A stretch of DNA of 64,000 nt, taken from Terriglobus saanensis SP1PR4 (lineage in GTDB: Bacteria; Acidobacteriota; Terriglobia; Terriglobales; Acidobacteriaceae). Made by a program: the position numbers and the translations under genes. Shown here piece by piece: positions 9,791 through 20,100 of the stretch (its first letter is position 1; the number at the start of each line of letters is the position of its first letter). The notes under the pieces are model-generated. The model was not told the origin of the DNA, ran no database searches, and saw only the letters and a program-made list of their open reading frames with translations. The stretch covers positions 3,162,001-3,226,000 of the forward strand of contig NC_014963.1 of NCBI RefSeq assembly GCF_000179915.2, read 5' to 3'.

Positions 9791-10198
9791 ATGTTGAAGC
9801 GTATTGTGGCCATCGTGGCAGTGGTTGTAGTTGGCTACCTCTGCTATCTCGGATATAACCGCTACAAAACAAATCGCGATGTAGCGGCGGGCGAGGTCGT
9901 GTCCGACGACCAGAACCAACCGGTGACGCCATCCGAGGGTGATTCGAAGCCAGCGCATGTTACTCAGCCTTCGTCGATGTCTGCTGTCACTAGCCTAAGC
10001 GCACCAAAGATCGATACGATCGCGCCGAATCCACCCAACGGGCGGGCCTTTACCGGTACGGGCAAGTTTCAGGTGTATAGACAGGGGAATATTACCTGGC
10101 GCGTGAATACAGAGTCCGGTGAGAGCTGCATCCTGCTGGCGACGCAGCAGGAATGGCGTAAGCCGATTGTTTACAACCACGGTTGCAACGCCAGCTAG
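9791..10198 (+). CDS. Small single-pass membrane protein of unknown function
   Basis: A 135-residue protein with an N-terminal membrane anchor or signal (IVAIVAVVVVGYLCYLGY), a short acidic linker, and a C-terminal part with FQVYRQGNITWRVNTESGESCIL and WRKPIVYNHGCN. I do not recognise a family. The ATG at 9791 is chosen because AGAGG lies five bases upstream and the hydrophobic segment then follows at once. The frame stays open back to a run of ATG codons at 9590-9602, which would add about 65 polar residues, so the start is uncertain. It is divergent from the GT2 gene and convergent with trpE. Confidence 0.6.
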   Translation: MLKRIVAIVAVVVVGYLCYLGYNRYKTNRDVAAGEVVSDDQNQPVTPSEGDSKPAHVTQPSSMSAVTSLSAPKIDTIAPNPPNGRAFTGTGKFQVYRQGNITWRVNTESGESCILLATQQEWRKPIVYNHGCNAS

Positions 10199-10210
10199 TG
10201 CTTTGTTGAA

Positions 10211-11716
10211 CTATTGTGCACGGGCCCGTTCGATGGCCCGGACTACGGCTTTGGATTTGTTGACCGTTTCTTCAAACTCAGCCTGGGCTACGGAGTCTGC
10301 GACAACGCCGCCGCCCGATTGGATGTGTCCGCGCTCTCCATCCATGAAGAGGGTGCGGATGGCGATGCAGGAGTCCAGGTTTCCGTTGAAATCCGCATAG
10401 AAGATGGAGCCGCCGTAGACGCCGCGGCGTGCCGGTTCGAGTTCTTCGATGACTTCCATGGCGCGGATCTTGGGAGCGCCGGAGAGTGTGCCCGCAGGGA
10501 AGCAGGCGCGGAAGGCGTCGAGGGGCTCCATGTCCTTGCGCAGTGTTCCCTCCAAAGCGGAGACAAGGTGCATCACGTGGGAGTAGCGCTCGACGAACAT
10601 CAGTTCTTTTACTTTCACGGAGCCGTATTCGCTGACGCGGCCAAGATCGTTGCGGCCCAGGTCGACAAGCATGACGTGTTCGGAGACCTCCTTATTGTCT
10701 TCACGGAGGTCTGCTTCGAGCGCGCGATCGTGCTCTGGATCGGTGCCGCGAGGACGTGTGCCAGCGATGGGGTGATATTCGATTCGGCGATCGTGGACGC
10801 GCACGAGAAGCTCCGGCGAAGAACCGACGATGTGCGCTTCCGAGGTCTTGCTTCCCTTCTGCATGGGAAAGCGCAGGAAGTACATGTACGGCGAGGGATT
10901 GACGATGCGCAGCGAGCGGTAGATCTCAAAGGCATCCACGCCGGGAGTGCAGTCGAAGCGCTGGGATAGGACACATTGGAAGATGTCTCCGGCGGCAATG
11001 TACTCTTTCACCTTTTGGACAGACTTCATGTAGTCGCGCTTGGCTGTCCGTGGTGTGAGTTCGAGCTTTCCGGTGTGGGCCTTGCGGCGCTTCGGCCTGG
11101 GCAGGGGCGAGGCAAGACGCCGTTCCAGGCTGCCGAGCCTGCGTAGGGCCTGCGCGTAGGCCGCATCGACATCGGGCTGGCGGGTGAGGTCAGCCGTAAG
11201 GATGAGAAAGATCTCTTTGCGGACGTGGTCAAAGGCGAGGATCTCGTCGAAGAACATGAGGCAGGCGTCCGGGACTCCGAGTTCATCGGCCGCGATGGAC
11301 GGAAGTTTTTCGATCTGACGAACGACGTCGTAGGCGAAGAAGCCCACGGCCCCTGCGGTGAAGGGCGGCAGGCCGGGAAGCTGGGCTGGTTTATGTTCGC
11401 TGAGCGCCTGCTTCAGCGTGGCAAAGACGTCGCCGGTGATCTTCCTGGTCTTCTTTTTCTCTGTCAGCAGGATTTCGGTGCCGCGCGAGACGATCTTTTT
11501 GTATGGGCGGATGCCGATGAAGGTGTAACGACCGACGCGCTCGCCGCCCTCTACGGATTCAAGAAGGAAGGCTTCGGGCTCTGCGGCAGCGATGCGGAGA
11601 AAGGCTGAGACGGGCGTTTCCAGATCGGCCGTGACGGTGCGATAGACGGGCACAAGGGTGTGTTTCTTTGCCAATTTGCGGAAGCTAGCGAGATTAGGCG
11701 TTGCTACGGAAGACAT
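10211..11716 (-). CDS. trpE: Anthranilate synthase component I
   Basis: The large subunit of anthranilate synthase, converting chorismate and ammonia (from the TrpG glutaminase) to anthranilate, the first step of tryptophan synthesis in the cytoplasm. It is 501 residues, normal for TrpE. The N-terminal domain carries the LLESVEGGERVGRYTFIG region, where TrpE binds tryptophan. The chorismate-binding domain shows GDIFQCVLSQRF, PSPYMYFLRFP, IAGTRPRGTDPEHD, DLGRNDLGRV and FPAGTLSGAPKIRAMEVIEELEP. No other trp genes are adjacent. It lies 27 bp downstream of an ABC permease gene, so it may be read from that operon, and no leader or attenuator space is available. Confidence 0.95.
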   Translation of the reverse strand: MSSVATPNLASFRKLAKKHTLVPVYRTVTADLETPVSAFLRIAAAEPEAFLLESVEGGERVGRYTFIGIRPYKKIVSRGTEILLTEKKKTRKITGDVFATLKQALSEHKPAQLPGLPPFTAGAVGFFAYDVVRQIEKLPSIAADELGVPDACLMFFDEILAFDHVRKEIFLILTADLTRQPDVDAAYAQALRRLGSLERRLASPLPRPKRRKAHTGKLELTPRTAKRDYMKSVQKVKEYIAAGDIFQCVLSQRFDCTPGVDAFEIYRSLRIVNPSPYMYFLRFPMQKGSKTSEAHIVGSSPELLVRVHDRRIEYHPIAGTRPRGTDPEHDRALEADLREDNKEVSEHVMLVDLGRNDLGRVSEYGSVKVKELMFVERYSHVMHLVSALEGTLRKDMEPLDAFRACFPAGTLSGAPKIRAMEVIEELEPARRGVYGGSIFYADFNGNLDSCIAIRTLFMDGERGHIQSGGGVVADSVAQAEFEETVNKSKAVVRAIERARAQ

Positions 11717-11743
11717 GCATCCATCGTACCTCGATGGCAGGGG

Positions 11744-12973
11744 CTAGCTGTACCTGACCCAGCGAAGGATCTCCGGCAGTGTGGGCCGTTTGCCGTACAT
11801 CAGGATGCCGACACGGTAGATGCGGGCGGCGAACCAGACGACCGCGCAGATGGAGAGGCTGAGCGTCACGATGGAAAGGCCTACCTGCCAGAGCGGTACA
11901 TCGGCGATCGACAGGCGAAGGAACATCAGCAGAGGCGTAGAGGTGGGAATAAAGGAGAGGATGGTGGAGAGAAGCGAGTTCGGCGCCAGGATGACGGGAG
12001 CCAGAACAAAGGTATTGACCGCCATGGGGAGGGCGATGACCATGTTGAACTGCCGCAGCTCCTGTTCCGAACTTACGAGGGCCCCCACCGCCGCAGCGAT
12101 GGACGAATAGAGCATAAAGCCGAGGATGAAGAAGACCACAAAGGCTACAAGCTGAAAGCCGGATAGTTGGAGCTTGAAGTCTCCTGCGCCCATGAGCGCG
12201 AGTGCTGGGGTGAAGAGCAGGGCCGCGATGCAAAGCACCCAAATACCGACCTGCGTGAGGCCTACCGCACCCACACCGAGGAGCTTACCGCCCATCATAT
12301 CGGAGGGTTTTACGGTGGCGAGCATCACTTCAAAGACACGTGAGCTTTTCTCTTCCACGACCGAACTGGCGACGTTGATGCCGTGCATCATGACGACGAA
12401 GTACATAAGGAAGAAGAGCGCATAGGCGGCGTAGAAGCCGGTGGTGGTATTCGAACTGGAGACGTGTCCATTGCTGACGGTGGCCGTTTGCAGAACCGGC
12501 GTTTTGAGGAGGGCGTCAATGTCGTTCCGCCTCATGCCGCGGTGCAGCAGGCGCTCGCGCGCGAGGACGCGACGGAGAGCGTTGTTGAGTGTTGACTTGG
12601 TGCTGATGTCTCCCTTGGATCCCGAGGAGTAAGTAATGACCGGATCGGGCGTAGAGGAATCGATGAGCAGATAGCCGTCGATGTCCTTCTTCCCGACGGC
12701 GGTGTTCAGTCGCTGCTGCCAACCGGGTGTCGGCTGTTCCACATCGACCAGCATCTCGGAGCTATCGCTCTTTTCCAGCTCTTCCTGCAGGTCGAGCGCT
12801 AGAGCCGAGTCGGAGGAGACGATGGCGATGTGACCGGCGGACTTCGTTCCGCGCGTAGAGAGAAGAATGGCCCCTACCATCACGAGAGGGATGAGGACGG
12901 TGGCAATGGCGAAGGCCCTGGTACGGACGCGTTCCAGATATTCGCGTTTCGCGATGAGGAGCAGGTTACGCAT
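11744..12973 (-). CDS. ABC-2 type transporter permease (NatB-like)
   Basis: A 409-residue inner-membrane permease of an ABC exporter. One N-terminal helix (IATVLIPLVMVGAILLS) is followed by a periplasmic domain of about 150 residues and then five or six helices, including YALFFLMYFVVMMHGINVASSVVEEKSSRVFEVMLATVKP, the typical ABC-2/NatB signature region. This is the architecture of NatB-type sodium or drug exporters. The start overlaps the end of the upstream ATPase gene by eight bases, so the two are translationally coupled. The substrate is unknown. Confidence 0.88.
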   Translation of the reverse strand: MRNLLLIAKREYLERVRTRAFAIATVLIPLVMVGAILLSTRGTKSAGHIAIVSSDSALALDLQEELEKSDSSEMLVDVEQPTPGWQQRLNTAVGKKDIDGYLLIDSSTPDPVITYSSGSKGDISTKSTLNNALRRVLARERLLHRGMRRNDIDALLKTPVLQTATVSNGHVSSSNTTTGFYAAYALFFLMYFVVMMHGINVASSVVEEKSSRVFEVMLATVKPSDMMGGKLLGVGAVGLTQVGIWVLCIAALLFTPALALMGAGDFKLQLSGFQLVAFVVFFILGFMLYSSIAAAVGALVSSEQELRQFNMVIALPMAVNTFVLAPVILAPNSLLSTILSFIPTSTPLLMFLRLSIADVPLWQVGLSIVTLSLSICAVVWFAARIYRVGILMYGKRPTLPEILRWVRYS

Positions 12974-13883
12974 CGACTTTGCCTCCTACGGTAGAGATGA
13001 AGATATCTTCGATGGTGGGTTCCATGACTTCGAAGCGCTGGATGCGTGTCCCATGGTTTACCGCGTAGACCAGGAGGGGCTGCGCGTCTTCTCCGTGCAG
13101 GATGATCTCAGACTGTCCGGCGTAGTTTTTCTGCTCGGCGATGGAGGGATGCTGAAGGAAGCTATCGTCTCCTTCAAAGGTGATGCGGACGCGATTGCGT
13201 GGGTAGCGGCTTTTGATCTCGCGGACGCCACCGCTGAGGACGACGAAGCCACGATGGATGAGGGTGATTTCGTCGCAGAGTTTTTCCACCTGATCGATGC
13301 GGTGGGTGGAGAAGAGGATCGCCTTTCCCTCTTTGCGAAGCTCCAGGAGCGTGTCTTCGAGCAGGCCAGCGTTGACTGGATCCAGGCCGCTAAAGGGCTC
13401 GTCCATGATAATCAGTTCCGGCTCGTGTATGAGCGCGGTGATGAACTGGATCTTCTGTTGCATGCCCTTGGATAGCTCTTCGGCCTTCTTAGGGATGGCC
13501 TCGGTGATCTGCAGGCGTTCGCACCAAGCGTGTGCCCGCTTTGTGGCGACCTGTTCCGAGAGGCCGTGGAGCTGGCCCATGAAGACAAGCTGGTCGATGA
13601 CCTTCATTTTGCGATAGAGGCCGCGCTCTTCCGGGAGATACCCGACCCGCTGGAGATGGTCGCGGGAGAAGGGCTGGCCGAAGAGGCTTACCGTCCCTGC
13701 ATCGGGCACCGTGATGCCGATCATCATGCGAATGGAAGAGGTCTTCCCTGACCCGTTGGGGCCGAGCAGGCCGAACATGGTGCCGGGTTCGATGCGGAGG
13801 CTGACGTTGTCGACTGCGACCTTGGTGTCATACACCTTGCGGACGCTTTTGAGTTCAACAATCGGGGATATAGAGGGAGGCAT
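12966..13883 (-). CDS. ABC transporter ATP-binding protein (NatA-like)
   Basis: The cytoplasmic ATPase of the exporter whose permease follows. In 305 residues it shows Walker A GPNGSGKTS, a Q-loop region, the signature ELSKGMQQKIQF and Walker B ELIIMDEPFSGLDP, with the switch His in FSTHRIDQVE. The last 90 residues form the C-terminal extension often seen in NatA-type ATPases. It is 28 bp downstream of the GntR regulator gene, so the regulator, ATPase, permease and trpE may form one minus-strand operon. Confidence 0.92.
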   Translation of the reverse strand: MPPSISPIVELKSVRKVYDTKVAVDNVSLRIEPGTMFGLLGPNGSGKTSSIRMMIGITVPDAGTVSLFGQPFSRDHLQRVGYLPEERGLYRKMKVIDQLVFMGQLHGLSEQVATKRAHAWCERLQITEAIPKKAEELSKGMQQKIQFITALIHEPELIIMDEPFSGLDPVNAGLLEDTLLELRKEGKAILFSTHRIDQVEKLCDEITLIHRGFVVLSGGVREIKSRYPRNRVRITFEGDDSFLQHPSIAEQKNYAGQSEIILHGEDAQPLLVYAVNHGTRIQRFEVMEPTIEDIFISTVGGKVDA

Positions 13884-13911
13884 CTAAAGGCCAGTTTAGC
13901 AGGCAACATTC

Positions 13912-14580
13912 CTACGGAAGAGGCGACTTTCTGGACGGATCTCTCATCCGCTCCAGCAGCGACAGTTTGACGAACCGGATATGACGGCGCGTTGCCTCCG
14001 CTGCTTCCTCGCGGTCTTTTCTGGCAATCGCGTCGGAGAGCTCCCGATGAGCGGCGGGGGTGTCGGGCGACGTCAGTTGATAGGTCTGGCAGCGGCAGAG
14101 CCAGAGCTTGCTCTGAATATTCGCATGGACTCGCTGCAACTCGCGGTTTCCGGTCGCTTCCACGATCAGTTTGTGAAATGCAATATCTTCGTCGATGTAC
14201 TTTGTCTTTTTGTTCTGTTTGAGAAGCATGCAGGTCCGTTCGACGCTCTCTGAGAGCTGCTCGATCAATTGCGGAGTGATCACCATGGTGTTGGCGGCAA
14301 ACACCTCAATCGCTTCACGAAGATCATAGAGGTCCGCGACCTCCTTCTCCGTGAAGTGATGCAGATAGGCGCCTTTACGCGGCTGGATGCGAAGCAGCCC
14401 CTCGTTTTGCAGGGCGTTCAGGGCTTCGCGCACGGGGGCCTTGCTGATGCCGAGTTCCTGGGCGAAAAAGTCCTCAGTCACTCGATCTCCGTGCTTCAGT
14501 TTCCCCTTGAGAATGTAACGTTTGATGGAGCGATGAGCCTGTTCTGTAAGGCTGTCCGCTTCGACTTTCTCGACATGCAT
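13912..14580 (-). CDS. GntR-family transcriptional regulator (FadR/FCD subfamily)
   Basis: A 222-residue DNA-binding regulator. The winged-helix N-terminus shows SLTEQAHRSIKRYILKGKLKHGDRVTE and GISKAPVREALNALQNEGLL. The FCD-type all-helical ligand domain follows, with DLYDLREAIEVFAA, DIAFHKLIVEATGN and a later HRELSDAIARKDREEAAEATRRH, whose Asp/His residues usually bind a metal next to the effector, often a carboxylate. It lies 59 bp downstream of the M42 peptidase gene on the same strand and next to the natAB genes. The divergent peptidase/TonB-receptor promoter region holds two palindromes that could be its operators (inference). Confidence 0.9.
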   Translation of the reverse strand: MHVEKVEADSLTEQAHRSIKRYILKGKLKHGDRVTEDFFAQELGISKAPVREALNALQNEGLLRIQPRKGAYLHHFTEKEVADLYDLREAIEVFAANTMVITPQLIEQLSESVERTCMLLKQNKKTKYIDEDIAFHKLIVEATGNRELQRVHANIQSKLWLCRCQTYQLTSPDTPAAHRELSDAIARKDREEAAEATRRHIRFVKLSLLERMRDPSRKSPLP

Positions 14581-14639
14581 CTCTTTTCTCTTTCTCTATC
14601 CCAAGGGGCAGTCCCACCCACATGGATCTGACCTGTACC

Positions 14640-16889
14640 CTACCAGCCCTTGGCCAGTATCGTCACTATCGCAGAGAGAGCGTCGAGATCTCGCAGATCG
14701 ATCACTTCCCCGGGAGAGTGAGAGTACCGCAACGGCCAGCTCAGCGGAACGTCGGCCGAGCCGTAACGCTGAAAGGTCGCTCCATCATTTCCACCGCCGG
14801 TTACGCCGTATTGGACAGGCACTTGGTGCTGCTCCGCGAGTGCCTGCACACGCTGCACGAGCGGCCAACTCGCAATGTTGGAGCTATCGATGGCGCGAAC
14901 CACAAAGCCGCCGCCCACCGCAGCGTCGGCAAAGCGATGGGACTCGATGGGTGAATCGGAAGAGACAAAGGTGTCGATTGCGAAGACGGTGGCGGGGGTC
15001 CTCCCTGCTGACGCCGACGCAGCCGCATACTCACCCGCGCCAAGCAAGCCCAATTCTTCCCGTGTGGACCAGACGAAGGTCACATTTCGCTTTGTATTGG
15101 GCCCGAGCTCCCACACTGCGTGAATCATTGCGGCGCAGCCGACGCGGTCATCCAGACTTCTGGCGGAGATGCGTTTCCCAAGCAGAGGGCGATATCGCTT
15201 GGGGATGGTGATTTGATCTCCCACTTTGATGCCAAGTTTTACTACCTCTTCCGCAGAGGAGGCTCCTACGTACATGCTGGCGCTGGCTCGAAAGTCTGCG
15301 GGAAATTTGAAGTGAGTCGATTCCCAGTTTGGCGGCAAGGTTATGACGCCCGCCCTCATTCCGTCTGCTGTATGTACCAGCGCGGGATGTCCCCAGAAGA
15401 AGGCAGGCGAGCCTCCTCCTTTATTGTCCAGTTCCAGAGTGCCGTCGTCCTTGATCGAACGGATCCGAAAGCCCAGTTCGTCAGTATGCGCCATAAAGAC
15501 GATGCCTTCGGACGCATCGCTCTTTGCCGTCACAGCCGAGCCGAGACGGAGGATGAGATTTCCACCTGTATCTATTTCCGGATGGGCCCAGGATGGAAGC
15601 ATTCGTTCGACCGCCTCGCGGGCCATGTGTTCTTGTTCGCTCACGCCATACGCTTCAACCAGCGCCTTCAACAAGACTCCTGATGAAGGAGCCGCGACAG
15701 GCTTCGCAGACAATCCAGGTTCGGTCATCGCTGCAGTAATGAGACTGGGCTGTGACGAAATGGCGATTCCAAGGTGCTTCGCAATCTTCTTTAGCAGATC
15801 TTCGACATCTCGCTCATCCAGGGTTTCCCCGGCGGTCAAGGGATAGAGGAGTGGGATGCTGAGATGAACCGATTGTGCTGGCAACCGGATAGCCGGACCA
15901 TAACCACGCACCAAGACTGGCGCGAAGGCATTCGTTGACCTTGCTTTTCCGGTTGCTCTGAACTCTCTTTCCAACGCGCTCTCCGGCCCGGTGGCAGAGC
16001 CAGAGGCGTCTAAAGCGAGGCTTCCCGAACCGAGTGGTTCCGCGCTCACCATGGATAAGCGCTCGTTCTCCGTCGCTTCCGTGGCGGATGCGCTTCTCGC
16101 TGGCTGCCGCGTACGCCCTAAGTAGATCAGTTCGTCGGGATGGATTGCGGCAACCACGCGCGTCAAGCCTCGCGATCCCGCCCACTGCTGCATAACAAAG
16201 GCCAGTGTGGTCGTTCCGCTTCCGTGCTCCTTGCTAAGGGCATCGGCTAATGCAAGCAGGACGGCAGCACCGTAACGATCACCGACGGCAGTGGCGCTCC
16301 ATTGCGAAAGGCCCACCCGCAGAAGATGTCGTTCCGCAGCGACAGGGCTGAGAAGATCCATTCCAGCACGGAGCACTTCCGCGGCGGAACTGGCACCCAG
16401 GTCGAGATACATATGATCCAGATCGTCCGCATTGGGTACGTCGCCGCGACCGGGTTCGAGGTGGATGGAAAGCCCGGACATCACGGCCGAATGCAGTGTG
16501 CCATCCCGGGCTTCTACTAACATCGGCTGGGCATTATTCAACTCGTTCCAATGAGGGGTCAGACCAGTTTGCGGCAGACGTTGCAATCGGGCATAGCCAT
16601 CCGTTTCGATCCTGCTTATGACATATCCGGGCTCGTCGATTGGAGCAGCGATAAGTCGATGTGGAGCGCCCGATCCGAAGGTCACAGTGAGATTGCCCAT
16701 GGCATCGCGCTGAGGATGCATGCCAGCTAACCTTTGCTCAAGTACCTTGAGCAAAGGGGCTTCATACCCAGTAATCGCGGGAGTTTCTGTAAGTTGACCG
16801 AGGTCTCGGGAGATCGTCTGGGCGCCCAGCGGAGAGAGCATGCCGAATCCGGCAATAAACAGAGTAAACAGTGAAATGGGCTGGCGCAT
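14640..16889 (-). CDS. Secreted M42-family peptidase, tandem duplication with inactive first half
   Basis: A 749-residue secreted protein; a signal peptide ends near GAQT and AGAGG precedes the ATG by four bases. It consists of two M42 (glutamyl aminopeptidase/endoglucanase M type) domains, whereas the family is normally one domain of about 350 residues. The second half keeps the di-metal site: H468 (AHTDE), D580 (SLDDR), E611-E612 (REELG), D639 (AIDT) and H724 (YSHSPGE). In the first half the aligned positions are P83, G203, Q235-W236, H250 and L351, so it cannot bind the metals and is probably a structural or regulatory pseudo-domain. Likely role: trimming peptides outside the cytoplasm, together with the M28 peptidase and TonB receptor encoded divergently. 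Confidence 0.85.
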   Translation of the reverse strand: MRQPISLFTLFIAGFGMLSPLGAQTISRDLGQLTETPAITGYEAPLLKVLEQRLAGMHPQRDAMGNLTVTFGSGAPHRLIAAPIDEPGYVISRIETDGYARLQRLPQTGLTPHWNELNNAQPMLVEARDGTLHSAVMSGLSIHLEPGRGDVPNADDLDHMYLDLGASSAAEVLRAGMDLLSPVAAERHLLRVGLSQWSATAVGDRYGAAVLLALADALSKEHGSGTTTLAFVMQQWAGSRGLTRVVAAIHPDELIYLGRTRQPARSASATEATENERLSMVSAEPLGSGSLALDASGSATGPESALEREFRATGKARSTNAFAPVLVRGYGPAIRLPAQSVHLSIPLLYPLTAGETLDERDVEDLLKKIAKHLGIAISSQPSLITAAMTEPGLSAKPVAAPSSGVLLKALVEAYGVSEQEHMAREAVERMLPSWAHPEIDTGGNLILRLGSAVTAKSDASEGIVFMAHTDELGFRIRSIKDDGTLELDNKGGGSPAFFWGHPALVHTADGMRAGVITLPPNWESTHFKFPADFRASASMYVGASSAEEVVKLGIKVGDQITIPKRYRPLLGKRISARSLDDRVGCAAMIHAVWELGPNTKRNVTFVWSTREELGLLGAGEYAAASASAGRTPATVFAIDTFVSSDSPIESHRFADAAVGGGFVVRAIDSSNIASWPLVQRVQALAEQHQVPVQYGVTGGGNDGATFQRYGSADVPLSWPLRYSHSPGEVIDLRDLDALSAIVTILAKGW

Positions 16890-16969
16890 AAAGCCTCTGT
16901 AGAGGAAATATAGAACGTGACAAATGCTGGATGAATGTCTGATATATTACGGCCACTAGCAACAGATAC

Positions 16970-17007
16970 TTGCATGCAAACTTCTGAAGCGTCGTAAAAA
17001 ATACGAC
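16970..17007. promoter_or_regulatory. Two palindromes in the divergent M42 peptidase/TonB receptor promoter region
   Basis: The 269-bp gap between the two divergent genes contains a perfect 10-bp palindrome, TTGCATGCAA (16970-16979), and 11 bp further GTCGTA (16991-16996) with TACGAC (17002-17007) around five A residues. Either could be an operator of the nearby GntR regulator. No clear -35/-10 pair was recognised. Confidence 0.4.
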
Positions 17008-17158
17008 CTGCTTCTGGAATTTCTATTGCAGTAAGGCTACTTCCTTATCAAGAAGCGGCAAAGATCGCTCTGTGCCTCAAAGCTCATGCAGCAAGTTCCT
17101 TCGATACCTATCAGCAAGCTAGAAGCTGTTTACGCATTTCCTATTCTGGAGGTTGTTG

Positions 17159-20100
17159 ATGCGCGTTCTTCGTCCCTTTCATTTAGTTTTCCTGGTCATG
17201 GTCGGAGCCCTCGTTCCGTGGGTTGCCCTGGCACAGTCCACCGCGACGCTTTCCGGCACAATCACCGATCCGCTTGGCGCGGTTGTTGCCGGCGCTTCGA
17301 TCGTCGTTCACAACTTAGCTACTGGAGCCGATCGTACGATTACTTCGGATAACGCCGGTTCCTACGTCGTTCCTTCGCTGGCACCGAGCGACTACTCGGT
17401 GCGTGTTACGGCCCCTGGTTTTGGAACATACACCCTGCAAAAACTCACGCTGCTGGTTGATGCAAAAACGGGTCTCGACGTTGCGATGAAGCTGGAGTCT
17501 GCAGGTGAAACCGTTCTGGTTGAAAGCGCTACTCCGATCATCGATTCGGAATCGATCACGGTGGGGCAAGTGATTGACCGTCAGACCGTGCAGGAAATCC
17601 CGCTGAATGGCCGCCACTTTCTGGATCTAACGGTACTTACTCCGGGAGGAGTGACCGCGCCGGCTGCGGGATCACTCACGGCCCCCAGTCGCGGCCTTGG
17701 CGCCAACAGCTTTGTGACAGCGGGCAATCGCGAGGATTCGGTGAACTTTCAGATCAACGGCGTCAACCTGAATGACCTGACGCAAAATCAGATTACCTTC
17801 CAGCCCTCTATCAATACCACCTCCGAGTTCAAGATCAACAACCAGACGTTTTCTGCTGAGTATGGTCGCTCCTCTGGCTCTGTCGTCAATGTCAGCACGC
17901 GCTCGGGAACCAATACTTTCCACGGTGAAGCCTTTGAATATCTCCGCAACGAGGCACTCGACGCACGGAATTACTTCAATCCGAAGGGCACGCGAATTGC
18001 CCCACTCAAACGCCATAACTTCGGCGGAGCTTTCGGCGGCCCTATCTGGAAAGACCATACCTTTTTCTTTGCCAGCTACGAAGGCCTGCGCCAGTCGCAA
18101 GGTCTCACTATTAATAGTGGAGTGTTGACCGCCGCTCAGCGTGCGGGAGTAACCGATCCGGTCGCTCGTAATCTTCTGGCGCTTATACCCGTGGCCAACG
18201 ACTCGACGGGATCTCGCTTTGTTGGTATTGCCGGCGGACCCGTTCAAACGGACCAGGGCACGATCGACGTCAGCCAGACCTTCCACTCCAACGATACGGT
18301 GCACGGTTTCTATGCTCTGCAAAAAGATGTCCGCACGGAGCCCACGTTACAAGGCAATACCGTCTCTGGCTTTGGAGACCACCGCGCCGCGACGCGCCAG
18401 GTTCTTACCGTAAACGAAACCCATGTGTTTACGCCCAGGCTGGTCAATGAAGCACGTTTAGGCTTCAACCGCATCTCCATTTCATTCAACCCCAATGTGA
18501 CTACGGACCCGACGACTTTGGGCATTGACACTGGAACCACCGGTCCTAACGGCATTCCCCAGATCACCATCACCGGACCAAACCTAAACTTCGGCGGTCC
18601 TTCCGGTTTCCCGCAGGGACGTTTTGACACGCTCGGAATTTTCTCAGATACAGCGACTTACACGGTCGGGAAACACTCTATCAAGTTCGGTGGAGAGTTC
18701 CGTCGCTTTCTCAATGTGAACTTCTCGCAGGACACAGGCACCATCGGTTTCAATACGATTGCGAACTTCCAGGCTGGTGGAGCGAACAGCTTTACGATTA
18801 CGCCTACGCGTACTTCGAACCGTCTTTACGTCAATGCTCTCGGTGCGTTCGTTCAAGATGCGTGGAAGCCGCTGCCGCAGCTTACCCTCGAACTCGGCCT
18901 GCGCTATGAGTGGAATGGATCACCGATGGATGGCGCCAATCGCCTGGTCGTCTTCGATCTTCCAACAGCGTCACTCTTTCGCGTTGGAACCAACGGGTAC
19001 GGCAACAGCCCCTACCAGCAAAACTACAACTATGAGCCAAGACTAGGGTTTGCCTACGATGTCTTTGGTTCGGGTAAGACCGTTCTCCGAGGTGCATACG
19101 GCTATATGGCCGACCAACCCGAAAGCAATGTGATCGGCAATCTGAATAGCAACCCACCGTTTGCAAATCGTGTGAACTATAGCAACTCTGCCGTGACTAT
19201 CCCACTGAACAACCTCTACAACTCAGCGGGGCTCGCGGGTATCGGCATCAGCGGTGTGCAACGCAATATGCGTAACGCCTACACCGAAACTTTCAACGTG
19301 AATGTACAACATGAATTACCCTTCGGCGTCGTGACCTCAGTTGGGTACTACGGTTCGGTTGGAAAGCACCTGCGGACACCGCTGAACGTAAACCAACCCA
19401 ATGCGGCAGGTGTAAGGCCGTTTCAGTCCATAGCAGCAAGCAGCCCGATTTCGGCAGGCGCAAACATTAGCAACGTCAACATTACGCAGGTTTCTTCCAT
19501 CGGCATGTCCAACTACAACGCGATGTGGTTGACCGCGCGTAAGGCTTTTCGCAATGGCCTGAACTTCAACTTCAACTACAACTATTCGAAGTCGATGGAT
19601 ACGGGCTCATTAAGCGGAACGGTACTGCAGGATGCTACTCGTCCTTATCTCAACTATGGTCCGTCGGACTTTGATACACGTCACCGAATCAGTCTGAACG
19701 CGATTTATACGCTGCCCTTCAGAGGGAATCGGCTCGTCGAAGGATGGCAGCTCTCAGGCATCACTCAATGGCAAACAGGCAACCCGCTGAATATCACGAC
19801 CACCTCAACGTTCACTGGAACTGCTAACGTTCTTCATCCGAACCTGCTGCGACCGGTGCAGTACGGGCTAACGCGTCCGAGCAATGTCACGGTCCAGTGG
19901 TTCAATCCGTCTACCTGCACAACACCTGCGGCAACCTGCACCTTTCAGCTACCATCCACCGGATTTGGAAACATGAGCCGCAATTCACTGGTCGGTCCCG
20001 GTTTCGCGGATACAGACTTCTCGATCGAAAAGAACACCAAGATCACCGAGTCCGTGCAGTTCCAGCTACGTGCCGATGCGTTCGATATTCTCAATCATGC

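Noticed and set aside
10211-11743. Tryptophan attenuator before trpE
   Set aside because: Only 27 bp separate trpE from the upstream gene, with no leader peptide or alternative hairpins.
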